Shown: piece after piece, positions 1 through 12,500 of the stretch
How positions within the stretch are numbered: the first letter of the stretch is position 1
Layout of the letters: each line of letters starts with the position of its first letter
DNA from: Setophaga petechia
Lineage: Eukaryota; Chordata; Aves; Passeriformes; Parulidae
Length of the DNA stretch: 64,000 bases
Assembly (NCBI GenBank): GCA_024362935.1
Contig: JANCRA010000003.1
Coordinates: 38,191,291-38,255,290 of the forward strand
Direction: 5' to 3'
Program-made: the position numbers and the translations under genes
Notes under the pieces: model-generated
What the model was told of the DNA's origin: nothing
Database searches by the model: none
Seen by the model: the letters and a program-made list of their open reading frames with translations, nothing else

Positions 1-3000
1 ACTTCCCATCCTGCTGCAGGGGCTGCTGCCTGCAAGAGAAGTGAGCCAAAATGTCACCAGTGCAGCCAAGGGACTCTCCTTAGCATCCTCAGAGTCTCCT
101 CTTTTATCAAGGGGTGAAGACTCACCCCTAGGTACTCTCACATGCAGGTTCACTAAAGTAAGTGACACTAAAGTGGCACAAGTCCCCCCAAAAAAAAACA
201 TTCAGTGGGGATCTGAATTGCCATCCCTGTCTCTGAAGAATTTCTCTCAGGAAGTGCCATTAGCTGTTGTCAATGTGAAATTCCTGATGCTTGCATTGCA
301 CTTTGTCTACATCTGCCTAGGAACAGGCCATTCTGCTGGCATTATCCCACCATATTTTTTAAAGATCATGCCAGAAAAAGGACATTTCCTCCACTTTGCA
401 ACACATCTGGTTTGGAGGCTGGACACAGAAAACACCTAAGAGTGTACAGGAACAGTCCACAGCAGCCTGGGAAAAGGGGCACAAGGGAAAGGCAGGATTT
501 GTGCTGAGGAGGCGAGGCAGTGGCACAGAATGGCTGGGTGTGGGCTGTACAATCTGCTCAGCAAAATGTTAAGGAGGAAAATTGCCAGGTCTAAAGCACA
601 GCCCCAAGGTGCAGTCCCCCGTGCAGTACCATGAAGCACATGTCAGTTCTGACACTGAAAGCCTGAAGGAAGGCAGGGGTCAGTGTTGCCTTGGCTCACT
701 GAAATCCCACCCCAGCAGGGAGAACCAGACACTGTTACTGTTCCCCTGCCGGCCTCCACCTCCTGCAACGCTCTGTGTGGTTTTGGACATCTCCTGTGGG
801 TCTATCCCTGCAGCAGCTGATGGAGCCATTCCCTATGTGTCCCTCTGTTTCTCACAAACTTCACTGAAGTGCAGGGTCTCATTTCATAAAGTCAGAAGTC
901 TTTAAACCATATAAAAGGCTTCACATCAAGACTGCAGGAGGTAAGAGTAACAAAATGCAAAGCAAAGCACTCGTCACTGCAGGTTATAAGAGTTTTGGAA
1001 GCTTGTATCAGGAAGAAAAGCAGAACACAAACTATTTGCTGCAGGGAGGAACAGGTGAGCAGCCTTCACCCTGCAACTGCCAGTAATACATCAATTCAAA
1101 ATGGTTCATTCACACTTAAGAGTATGCAAAAATCACTTCTGAGGCTGGTTACAGCAAATACACTCTCTAGGTTTCATCTGCAGCTCAAGCCAGAGCTGCA
1201 TTAGCATATGACTCTTTTGAGAAAAAAATTAGGTGAAATTAGTCTAAACTCTGAACATGCACTTATTGCTTTACTTTTCCCCCTTTACTTTCTTGGCCAC
1301 AAAAGACAGTCTCTTAAGGGAGTTGCTCTGCATAGCTTAACTAGAAATTTTATTTTGGTGCCTTATGACCAGGAATATAAACTGGGAGGAGTTTTTCTGG
1401 AACTTTTCTGCAAGCAACCTCACATCAGCAGTGATGTGTGGCTGTTTTATCTTCTCTCCTATCCCCAATATAAACCCTGTTTCTTAGCCAGCTGGATCCC
1501 TTTGGCATACTCCATCCTTACCATGCAGGTTATGGCTAATTCATACAGGCAAAGCAAAAGGGTGCTAACAGACCAGGTGGGAATGCTGCCATCTACAACT
1601 CCCCTCTGTGAGGGGTCCTGTCCTTTTCACACCTCTCAGCTTTAAATCAGCTTAAGATACAGCAGCCTTGCAGGCTGAATACTCCCAGCTGGGAGCAGAC
1701 ACCTTCAGTCACATTTCCCAACACTCATTTACCCTGAAGGCTCCAGTCCAGAGGGCAGTCTGGCCTCCAGAGCAGCTGTGTAGGATGCAAGCACACCCAA
1801 AGCCAAACAGCCCCTCCCGAAAGCTACAATGGGGAACCTACTGGGCTTCACCATCATTACAGGCTGCCCAGTGAGAGAAGAAACTGGTTGTGAGAAAGCA
1901 AAATGATGACTGAGAGAGGGAGAGGGAAGAGAAAGAAGTCTGATTACAAATGAAAGATAAGGAAGAAAAGCCCCCTCCACAGCAGCACTGTGAAAATACC
2001 AAGATTACTTGTAGAAAAGTGTGGTTTTGCAGTCCCTGTCTTGTACTGCAAACAGAAATTCCTTCTTTCCTCATGACCAGCAAAGGGTGGAGCAAGGGTA
2101 AAAGGCCACCTTGGAAATATACACAAATAAATGACAGCTAAAAATCAAAGTAAGTTCAATTATTTTAAGGCATATAATCTTTACAAGGCCAGCTTGTGTA
2201 GGTTTCCTTTTTTTTTTTTTTTTTAATGGCACAAATGCTTCATTCAGCTGGCAGAAATCCAGGATGGCTAGAAACTTCAGCACAGATCAGGTAGCTGCCT
2301 TTCAAACCATCCCAGCAGCATGCACTTGTCCATAAACAGCAAAGCAATCAAATCTGTCAAAGTCCAACTTTTACAGGGGATTTTGGTCTAGACTGAGCCC
2401 TAGGATCAGATCTGCAAATCCATGCTGAACTGTACAACCATGTTCACTTACACAGAAGATATCTGATTGCCCAGCAACCACAAGAACAAAAATCTTGAGC
2501 CACAGTTTTCCTAAAGCAATGCCATGGGTTTATTACAGGCACAGACTGTCTGAGTTCCAATAAGTTCTCCTACCACAAGACCATCTTTCCCCATATACTG
2601 CTAAGTGTACTACAAGGCAGGTTGTGGGTCTCCAGCTTGCTACAATTTTGCATCAAAGCAAAGGCCAAAGGTAGTAAAAACAGAGGGAGACTAGAGCTTT
2701 CTTCACTTGTTCTATTTAAATTTCTTGACCATCAAATCAGTAACACTATGCCCATTAGCTAGCCAATCTCTTCTGGCTGGCCACATGTGTAAGCAGAGCT
2801 CCTGCATCATGTGAAGAAGTTTCCCAGAATAATCACACTCTTCCTTAAGTGAGGTGCCCACTCTCTCACCTGGATATGTTTGTCCATACTTTAAACACAG
2901 AATTTTAATTTGGATTTTTTTTTTAATAGAATCCTCAGATGGAAGAAAGACTTCATGCAAAATCCCTGTCATGCCTCAGAATTAATACGCAACAGTTCTG

Positions 3001-3391
3001 CTGTTTGCAAAAGTTGATTGATTCAGTAGCTGAAGCATGCTAGCAAGCAGGCAGCAAAGGACCAGGTCTCTCACTGTGGTGAAAGCAGTACACCAAGCAT
3101 GGACAAAAGGGTTTTAAAATCCAGTCCATGTCCAGAGAGAGGGGAGACTTTGTGGGGGTCTGCGTGCAGTGATGGGACACTAATAGTTCACTAGGTCATG
3201 GACAAGAAAAAGTCTGTCACAAAAACTTGTATCCAGAAACATTAATCAGGGCCTTTTCAAGGGTATTTTAGCCTTTGTTTTCTGTCTCTCATGGAGTCAT
3301 GCATGCACTGTTTCCTTTTCCAGCACAAATGCCGCCCATTACCCAGCCTGTGTACCCCAATAATAGCTCCAGTACAATGTGCATATCTTAC
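1..3391 (-). other. Last visible PRR5L intron (incomplete)
   Basis: This stretch follows the exon G donor in gene sense and holds no exon I can support. Contents are unique-looking avian intron sequence with a T17 tract at 2208-2224. The open frames here show neither splice-site boundaries nor protein-like composition. Confidence 0.8.
2208..2224 (+). repeat. Poly(T) tract, 17 bases
   Basis: Seventeen uninterrupted T on the plus strand (poly-A in the sense of PRR5L) inside its last visible intron. No retroposed gene body is recognisable beside it. Confidence 0.95.
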
Positions 3392-3518
3392 CAAGCAAGC
3401 AGGTGCTACCAGAGGAGCTGTGATCCTCACACAAACCTAAGAATGGTGATACCACCTGCTTGACCAGTTCTTCCAGCTGTAGATAGCCCTCAGTGGGGCC
3501 AGTAGGCTCATGGACACT
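3392..3518 (-). CDS. PRR5L: PRR5L exon G (last coding exon in the window)
   Basis: The acceptor is TTGATTTTCAG and the donor TGCTTG|GTAAGA. Forty-two codons begin SVHEPTGPTEGYLQLEELVK and continue QVVSPFLGLCEDHSSSGSTC, with one base of the next codon left over. The second half (after PFLG) diverges from the human sequence as I recall it. The donor calls for another exon starting with a conserved RRHSRVRP-like stretch; I scanned bases 1-3391 on the minus strand without finding it, so it should lie off the left end. Confidence 0.92.
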
Positions 3519-6500
3519 CTGAAAATCAAACACAAAAGGTCAAATTACCTTTAAAAGATTTTGGAATAAAACCTGGGGTCTGTCAATTCTCTGTGTGCTG
3601 GAATACCCCAACTGTGTCAGTAAAGCTTTTGGAGCTGATAGAGGTTTGGGTGCCTTTCAGGTCAATCTCCTTGTTGAAGTTACCGCCACACCCTAGGGCC
3701 ATTGAGCAGACAGTTCTTTTTACTGGACAAGTGACAGGAAGGTACAAGGTGTGCTCACACTGAGGATGTGCACAGTGCACTGCAGCAGTGTCAGTATGCC
3801 AGGGTGGTTCTACCAGAAAACACCACTTTGCAGAAAAGCCTTAACATGCCTTGGGAAAAGCACTGCTCTTTCCCTAGGCAGGACTGCAGGCAAAGCACCC
3901 TCTGTGGTTCAGCTTACAGCTGTGAAGATGGTAGATAACACCAACCAATTTAACAGTAATTTCAGAAACCGTTCAGACTTAACTTCCTGCAAAGCCTCAA
4001 TAAGCTTTTTTCCTCAAATGCGTTGCTTTGAGATTCTCTTTGCTCTCAAGAGTCTTGTATTAAAAACTTTCAGGGAAATTGAGGTAGCACTTCAGTATCA
4101 CCTGCTGTTCCAGTCTCACAAGAACAGTGAGAGTTCATACAGAACTACCAGCTTAGCCACTTTGCAATTTTGGTTGTGCTTCATAAAGTTTAATTCTCAG
4201 ACACCCACTATGTTGGAGAAGAAATAAAAGTCACCAGGCCGTGTGGTATGTTGAAAGGAAGGGATGCCATCCAGAGAGACTTTGAAAGGCTCAAGATATG
4301 GGCCTGTGCAAACCTCATGGTAATCAACAAGGTCAAATGAAAGGTCCTGCACATGGCTCAGAGGAGGGCTGGATGGAGCTCTGAACAGCCTGGTCTAGTG
4401 GAAGGTGTCTCTGCCCATGGCAGGGAGGCTGGAACTAAATGATCCCTCCAACCCAAACCATTCTATGACTCTATCAACTCTAACATGTAAGATGGCATTT
4501 TTCAGGACTGTCAGGCTGGGCAATATGAGAAAAAAATCAAAACTGGCTGTATTTGGCATGTTTGGAAAGTATTCTGTTGAGATCTGGATAAAGAGGATAG
4601 TTACCACAGATGCTCTAGATCTCTTGGGACAGGCCTTTGAAAGATGGCCTCTCATTTTGCCTGCTGCCAAAAGGTATTTCTCCTCTAACGGGCACTACTC
4701 AGCATCCCAGCCAGCCATGGTGCTGGTGTCAGGCAGCCAGAGCCACAGCCCATTCAAATTCCATTATCTGCTGTGATGGAGACTTGCCCTGTCCTTGCAA
4801 AGCTGAGAAATCAGGAAAATTAGGGCACAAAGAGGCATTCAGACAAGCTAGAAGATGAAAATTTGTGTGAAAAAGAGAGTCCTGACACTGTTCCTAAATG
4901 GGGAGGAGAGTTATCAAAAAAAAAAAAAAAAAAAACAAACCAAAACCCAGCTCTTTCAAGGCAACATCTTTACCTGCTCCCGGGAAAGCTCAGGGCATCC
5001 AAATTCAGCTCTCATTTTAACACTGACCACTCCCAAATAAGCACATATCACATCCCCTTCATCACACCCTCTACTCTCCCCACTTCTCCTCCAGTGTTTG
5101 TATGATTTCAAGGAGGTCAAGATACCCAAGTGAGTCAGATGAAGAAGAGCAGAGGTTCCCCACCTGCAGAACTAACAGCATCTGGACAATGGAAGCTGGA
5201 ACCTTTGTCTGGACCAGGGGAAGGATTTCTTCCAACTTTACTTTTAGCAAGACCAAGTCTCTGAAGCCAAGAAGAGCAATCTGACGGATAGTCAACTCCT
5301 GACCCTAAAAAAACAAAGGCAAAATCCAAGTGTAAATAAAGGGACATGTGAGCATCATACCAGCACATGGGCACACAGACAGGAGGGTTTATTCTGCCCA
5401 TTGCTGCTGTGGCAGAACATCCCCAGTCATTCATGTTGAGGATTCATGATACTCTTTAATTTCTTCTCTCTCAGTCTCATACAAATTCTGAAGTGGGCAT
5501 TGCCTTATCTGTGGCACCACTAGGTTTGGAGTGAAGCCAGAAATGGGCCTGCAGTTCATCAAATGACTATGTATGTATTCATAAAACCCACTTGCCATCC
5601 AATTTGTTCACAAAAAAACCCAGGCTGGATGTAGCTTGTGCTTCTGGCACTTGGAGATGAAAAAGCAGAGAAGATTTGGTAGGGAACAAAGTTGTTTCAG
5701 AATATTTCTTAACTAAACCTGCCTCTGACCTATACTGTACCCTCTTTTTGCCCAACATCTGCATTTGCTGACATGACAAAAATCTGCAAGTTAGTCCATT
5801 ACAGATTTTAGGATTTAGGCTGGAGCAAAGCTAGCAAGACTGCTCGAACCAAACATAATTTTAAAAAGCAATAGCTTTAATATCCTCTGCAAGGCATTCC
5901 TATTTTACATCAACAACACAAGTGAGCTGGTTTAACAGATGATACAATATTTCTTAGCATTTTTAAATACAGTCTAACTCCATTTGGCATTCTTGTGTTA
6001 TCACCTTCACCTCTGCTATGTTCAATATCTGCATGACTTTCTCTTGCCCTACTGCAACTCAGTAGCAGAAATTTTTCTCCCAGCTCTGCCTAGCACTTTC
6101 CAGCCTGAAAAGTTTTCTTTGTTCTTCTCAGTATGTTAATCTCTGCCCCATGGTCTGCTTGGGATTCATTTTATGATTTCCATAACACACTCATAACATA
6201 GCAAATATTTAGCTAGAAGAAATTAACAGCAGGTAATCATTAATTCATAACAGGTTGCAGGTCATAATTAACAGCATTATCGATATGTAAATATGAATTA
6301 AAACCAATAGTATGGAGGGAGCTTGGCCATAAAAAAAGCAGTTTGCTGTTTTAAACCATCACTGTGTAGGAAAAAAACGTGCAGGGAAGACCAGCACCTA
6401 TCTTGAAACTATATCTCAGCAGCTGCAAACTTTTTATTTATATTATGCAGTTTAGTCCCATAAACTTCATACCCCATTTCAAAATGCAAATATGTTTCTG

Positions 6501-9500
6501 TGCCAAGAAAAACAAGATTTGCTATTCTTTTTTCCACACCAATAGTCACATCAACAGCTGCAACTCTACGAAAGCCAGTGAGTGACCTGTTTACATAGTT
6601 TCCCTCTGTACAGCAATTTAACCAATTTGGCTGCTTAAAGGTCATATTTCTGCAAGAGCTATGAGCCTTGGGAATAAACTTAGCTGAGATAGTAGCCACA
6701 CAAGGCTGGTGTGAGTTACTACCTTTGGTAACATGCACTCACACTTGTGGCTGACTCAGTTTCATTCTGAATGGGTAACTGCTGGGATCACAGAAGAGCA
6801 CAGCTAAAAAACCCTGCTGGTATTTGCAGGAAAGGATAGGGAATCGAGAACACATTGACTTTCCCATCTACCAGAGCAGTGTACAAAGAATTGCAGCGTA
6901 TGGAAGGCACTCAATGGATGAGCTCTCCTCACATGTTGTGACACACCATGTAAGTGGTTACATACAGTTCCCTATTTCTAGGAAGAGCCCAATCTTGTTA
7001 TTAGGACACTGGTCTGGCATAAGAGCAATTTCTATTTCTTGCTGCACCAGCAACTTTCTCTCTGGTAGCCTAGAGCAGCTCACTCTGAGTTAAATTCTTG
7101 GATGTATTTAGGCAGCTTAATTCATCCATACATACAGTGTAGTACTTAGGTGTCTACAAAGCTTTAAATATCCTGTCTGTTTATCTTTCAGTTCCTCATT
7201 CAGAAAGTGGCTATATTTCCCAAACTTTACAACTTTGCTCATATATTTTGAGTGACTCAGACATTGCAACAAGACAAATACAGTTAAACAATTATGCTTT
7301 CAAAGAATCTCAACATCCCATAGTCATCCTTTCACCACTAAGTTAATTCCAAAAACTTTACCCACAGTGTTGTAACTTCTGCCCCATTTCTCATCACAGA
7401 CATTTAACAGCAGAGCAGTAGATTTTTCTGTTAAGTGGCAGAATTATTAGCATCAGTGGGTATGACACAGTCAGCTCACAGTTTCCACAGTACACAGGTA
7501 GCTGCAGTGCAGACAAACCCCTGCCTAAATAGGTCACTCCCTCACTGAGAGTTAGCTGCAAAAGGAGAGAAGGGGAGGGTGTTATAGTTGCACAGTTTTA
7601 CCTGTCAAACACCTACCTCCAAGCATCTGGAGCAAGGAAAGAACAAAAATAAACACAGTAGAAAGGTTAGTGTCTGTCTTTGCAGAAGTCCTTTCTTTTT
7701 TAGGAAATGCCAGCTTTAATAGGATTAGAGGAAAAGGGCAAGCTTTGAGCTTTACCTGCTGCCTTTCAAATAATACAAGGGAAAAATAATTTTGAAAGGT
7801 TCTGGAAATAATGTCTTCCAGAAGAGGCAAAAGTCAAGGGGAGGAGGCTAGCATTTCCAAGAACTCCATTCTCCACATGAGGTACATTTTCCTTTTTCTC
7901 TGATGGCAGAAAAGTCGAAATAGGCTGGGGAGGTAATTAGACTGCTCATATAGAAACTCTGAGTGAAACTACATTAAAAATGATAGAGCTCAACACTTCT
8001 GATGGGATACTCAGCCTTCAAAATACCCAGTGTAAAAGGTTTTACATTAAATGTTCATTCTTCCTCTACCCATAGACTTACACGTCCCCTTACTGAAGCT
8101 TCAAAAACCTAACTGAGGATTTCCCAAAGGCACAAATGGGATATAAGCCCTTCAAAGTCATTAGGGTGAATTAATCACATTTTCTCCTGAGCTAGTCTTC
8201 AGATTTATTCCTCTAAGACAAGCTGTCAGTGTTGTCATCTGCACCAACAGTCACAGCAATTTAAAAAAGAAGGAATGATAAATACAAATAGCCCAGAGCT
8301 TCAGTCTAGACAAGGCACAGTCCAACAGCGTCAGTGTGCAAGTTTAGCTACGCACAGAGAGTAGGCAATTGGGAGTAAATTCAGTAAATTCACCAAAACA
8401 CCATGCTTGTCCAGTAGATTTTAGCAGTCCTTCTTATAGTTAATATTTGGATAAACTCTACTTTCTCCAAGATTTAGTTTAAAGGTTTTGATGTGCATTT
8501 AGCCACTGGCCAAACAGTGCTGCTGGCAGAGAAGTTATAACCTGCCATTAGCAGGCATTGCAGTCACTTTGCTTCCCCTGAGTGAACTGTAATTAGGATT
8601 ACCTGGACTGGGTAGAATATTGCCTGGAGTGTAGGAAGAGTCTCTGTAAAATAGTGATCCCAGATTTCAGACAGGACATCAATGCGATCCTCACCTATGA
8701 AAACAGAGATTGGAGCACGAGCTTTAGTGACAGGGACACTAAAAGCAAGTTGGATTTTCCAAGTACTCCCTAATTCCCCAGGCAAGAGACTTCATTTCTG
8801 CAGTTTCTGCCCAAAACTGGACATCACCCAGCTAAGCTTCCCCTTAACCAACAGAGACACAAGGTTGTGACCTTTTCTGTGCAAAACATGACACCAATTC
8901 CAACAAAACAGTGAAGCCCCTCTTGAACCAGAGGCTTTAACTCCACAGCCCAGGATTGTGCAATGGCACAGCTCACAGTTAACATGCTCAACTAGCACAG
9001 GAGAGATCACACAAAATCAGCTGAATCTGAGAACCAGCAGGTCACAGCCAACAGCAGCTGATACTCCAACATCATCCTGCAACAAGGTCAGGGAGAGCAT
9101 TCAGAAGAGCTGAGCCCCCTCCAGCATCCACTCAGTACCAAGCAGCAGTCAGGTACCTGTCAGGAATCCCAACAAAGGCACTAATGACAAATGAGGCACT
9201 TGTGAATGTTCCCAAATGAAATCCACGTGTGGCCAACCCCTTATATGACTCTAATTTAAACAAACATCCCCAAATGTAAGTGGGTATTTAAAACCAAGGC
9301 AGACTAAGCTATGAATCTTGGGATTCCCATAACAGGAATATAATCGTGATCATATTATGCTCATAGGTTGACTTACAGAGCTGGGCATTCCTCAGCATCT
9401 GGGCCCAAAGCCTCCAAGTTCTTTAGCTTAAGGTTTGCAATGTTTATTTCAAGTCTTAGAGCGATCCCTGGAAATCTCAGGTGCAAACAGACTCAGGGTT

Positions 9501-12500
9501 AAAACCACAAGTCTCTGACAAAAGGATTTTCCGGGATACCTCTCAGGAGCTCAGAAGCAGTCTAGACTCAAGGAGCAGTAATGGAAGATGATCATTCCAG
9601 ACAGGTTTGAAGGCTCATCCTCAAGGTCACTAAAGGCCCAACATGAGGAACTGGAATACATGAGGAACTGGAATACATGTAAAATTGTAACTCAAAGGAG
9701 CCTTATGACTCTGTACTGAAGTGCTTTCCTCATCTGCAGACTTCCACACAGACTTTCACTCTGCTTGCCCATGGCTTGTGCTGCTTAGGACACAGCCAGA
9801 GAGCAGAGAGCTCGCAGGACTAGGTCTGCAGACATTTCCCTTTGAGCAGAGAGCCAGCCCACTAGCAACCACAGAAAATTTCAAAGAGATGCTTCACTGT
9901 GTCAGGTATGACTATGGCTTCAAATCTGGAACTGCAGGCAGACAAGAAACGACCCAAAACCCCCACAACAGCTACCCATTACCACAACAGCCAAGTGCAA
10001 GCGAAAAAGACAACAGGAAACAGATTAATTGAATGTTTAAATTTTTCCCTCCTCTGCCTCCTACCCAGGACTACAATGTTTTGCTGTCTGGAGACACAAT
10101 GAAATGTCAAAGATCACTTCTCCTTCTGAAGGGGAAGCAGGAATGGTTTGTTTCTTCAAGAAATCATAAATCCTGCAGGCATTGATAGAGATTCTGACAG
10201 ATTGTATAAAGAAAAATCACATTAAAGAGGGTGTGATTGAAAAATAGACACAGATGAAATACTGCCATGCCCTGCAGCCACTCTGTCTGTGTGCAGGCCA
10301 GTGTAAGTTTTCCAGGAAGACAGAACTAACCAAGAAGCATGTACAAGAAATCTTCATTGCTGTGACCACAAGACCTGCAACAAGCCCACACATTATAAAA
10401 GAAAGGTGTCCATGAGTCATCTCCTGCAGTGATGCCAGCCTGCACAGCAAACTGGCTCCAGTGTCACTTCAAGCTAGGGACAGAAAAATGAGGCATAGAA
10501 GGTGTTTTGCTGTCTGCCTGGGAAACTTCATCTGAACCAAACTACCTGAGCACCTGCAAAATACTCTTGGGCAGCTCTCAGCTTATTACAGATTCAAACT
10601 CAATCTTCATAATGCTAAAGCAAACCCTAGAATAGTTATATATGAGTACAGAAACCAAAGTCTGTGGTAAGCTGTGCAGCATTCTCTCTGAAGTGCTGGC
10701 AGTGGCAAGGCAGGTACCCACATTTGGAAATGCAGGAGTCTGCCTTTTTTCCACATCTTGGAAAATACAGGAGTCTGCCCTTTTTCCTGCCTCACAAGTC
10801 AATGCTGAAGAAGCACACCCCAAACAGAAGGCTGGCAACCCCTTAACTCCTACAGCCTGCCAGCTGGGTGAAGTCACTTGGTGAAGACTGGTGCAGAGGA
10901 ATCCAGGCCCAGCAATGACGTGAGATTATAAGCATCTATTGGCATTTAATGACCCACACACTACACTCTGGTGATTAGCAAGAGATCTTCCCTGCAGGCT
11001 AAAAAACTGGGTCAAACCAAACAGCAGCTTGTTTTGAATAAAGATGTGCCGGCTTCACTTGAGCAAACAGTTACTAAATGTGAGCAGCTCCCCACAGGTC
11101 CAGCACTGAGTAGCCACACCACACTTGCCTTGGCCCACAGGCTCTGCAGCAGTAGTTTGAACACAGCTCTCTGTGTGATCAACTTCCTTCCTGAAGGATT
11201 TCATTCTCACCCAAAAGGCTGTTCTTTTCTTTAAATTTACACAAAGCTTGATAGTTCAGCTCTCAAAGGCACAACAAAGAAACCAAAATAATGCTTACAT
11301 CAAGCTGCAATTCACATTGAGAAGTGAAAGGCAGAAGGCAGCTCCAAGCAGTTTCACAACAGGATCCATGTCCAGACCAGAACTGCCATGAGCCCAGGTT
11401 CAGCTGCCACACGAGAGCCACGTTGCTGCTTTTGTGGTGCAGTTATGGCTGGTGGGAGCATCATGGCTCTGGGGTATTCCAAGATCCCACCCCCTCTTCA
11501 GCCTCACAGGGCTCCCGAGGGGCTGTGAGACACCCCAGGACAGCACCAGACAGGGCTGTTTGCTTTCCAGACATGCAAATAATCTCATCTGACCAAACAT
11601 CAAAGCACAACTCCCTTCCAGAACAGGTTTCCTACTATACTTACCTTCACACAGCTTGACCTTCTCCTCCATAAACAGCAAGCCTTTTGCAAGGAGCTGG
11701 TTCTGCCAAGGGAAAAGAGAGACATACATTTGCCTTTTATTTATTTATAATGAACATGGAAGAATGCATTTTTGTCAGATACTACCCACTTTGCATGCTT
11801 TAATCTTAAGATTAGTCATGTTGCAGTACCTTCTTCCAGCACTGGTCTCAGTGTGAGTGCTAGGCATTCCTTAACCCCTTCCTGTTCAGCTAGTCATGAG
11901 AATGCAACAGACACAGCAGTTGAAACATCTCCCAGAAATGGGAAAGGTCAATGGGAGGGAGTCAAGAAAATAAAATGATTCTTACCATAATGGTGCACCC
12001 ACATATGCTATAACTCAATTACACGATGGAGGCAATCCAAGAGTCAAATGCCATGAAAATATCCCACTCTCTTCTTCTTTTTGCACTTGCTCATTGCTTG
12101 TCTAACTGCACAGCAGGCCAAGTTCAGCTCCCTAACATCCACTTCTCTATTCCTACCGATTGTCTTTCCATGAGACCATTCTTTTTGTATTGAGAAGTTG
12201 GATCATCTCAGTGTGCAGTGGCAAGCTGCAGAACTGGCAGGACCTGGTCTTTCTAGAGAAACTTAACTCTCATGGACCAGACAGATCAAGATATCAATAA
12301 GCCCGTTTGCAGTTCAGGACATCCACATACCTGGTTAGCTTTTTGTTCCATCTTCCCCAAACGTAAGAATGGTGCAAAAACAACACCTATCTTTTTGTTC
12401 TCCCGACAGCACCAGGTGAATCAGTTATTCTGAAAAGCTTTGAGAATGCCAGAAAAAGGCACTGCAATCCAACATAACACACTATTACTGCATCCTAAAA

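Larger units (their letters stand above)
3519..5163 (-). other. PRR5L intron between exons F and G
   Basis: The 1645-bp intron carries a rearranged CR1 fragment (about 4235-4477) and an A21 tract (4916-4936). Nothing else in it looks functional. Confidence 0.85.
8695..11644 (-). other. PRR5L intron between exons D and E
   Basis: The 2.95-kb intron holds two small tandem duplications (9643-9676 and about 10724-10786). No exon or mobile element was recognised. Confidence 0.8.
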
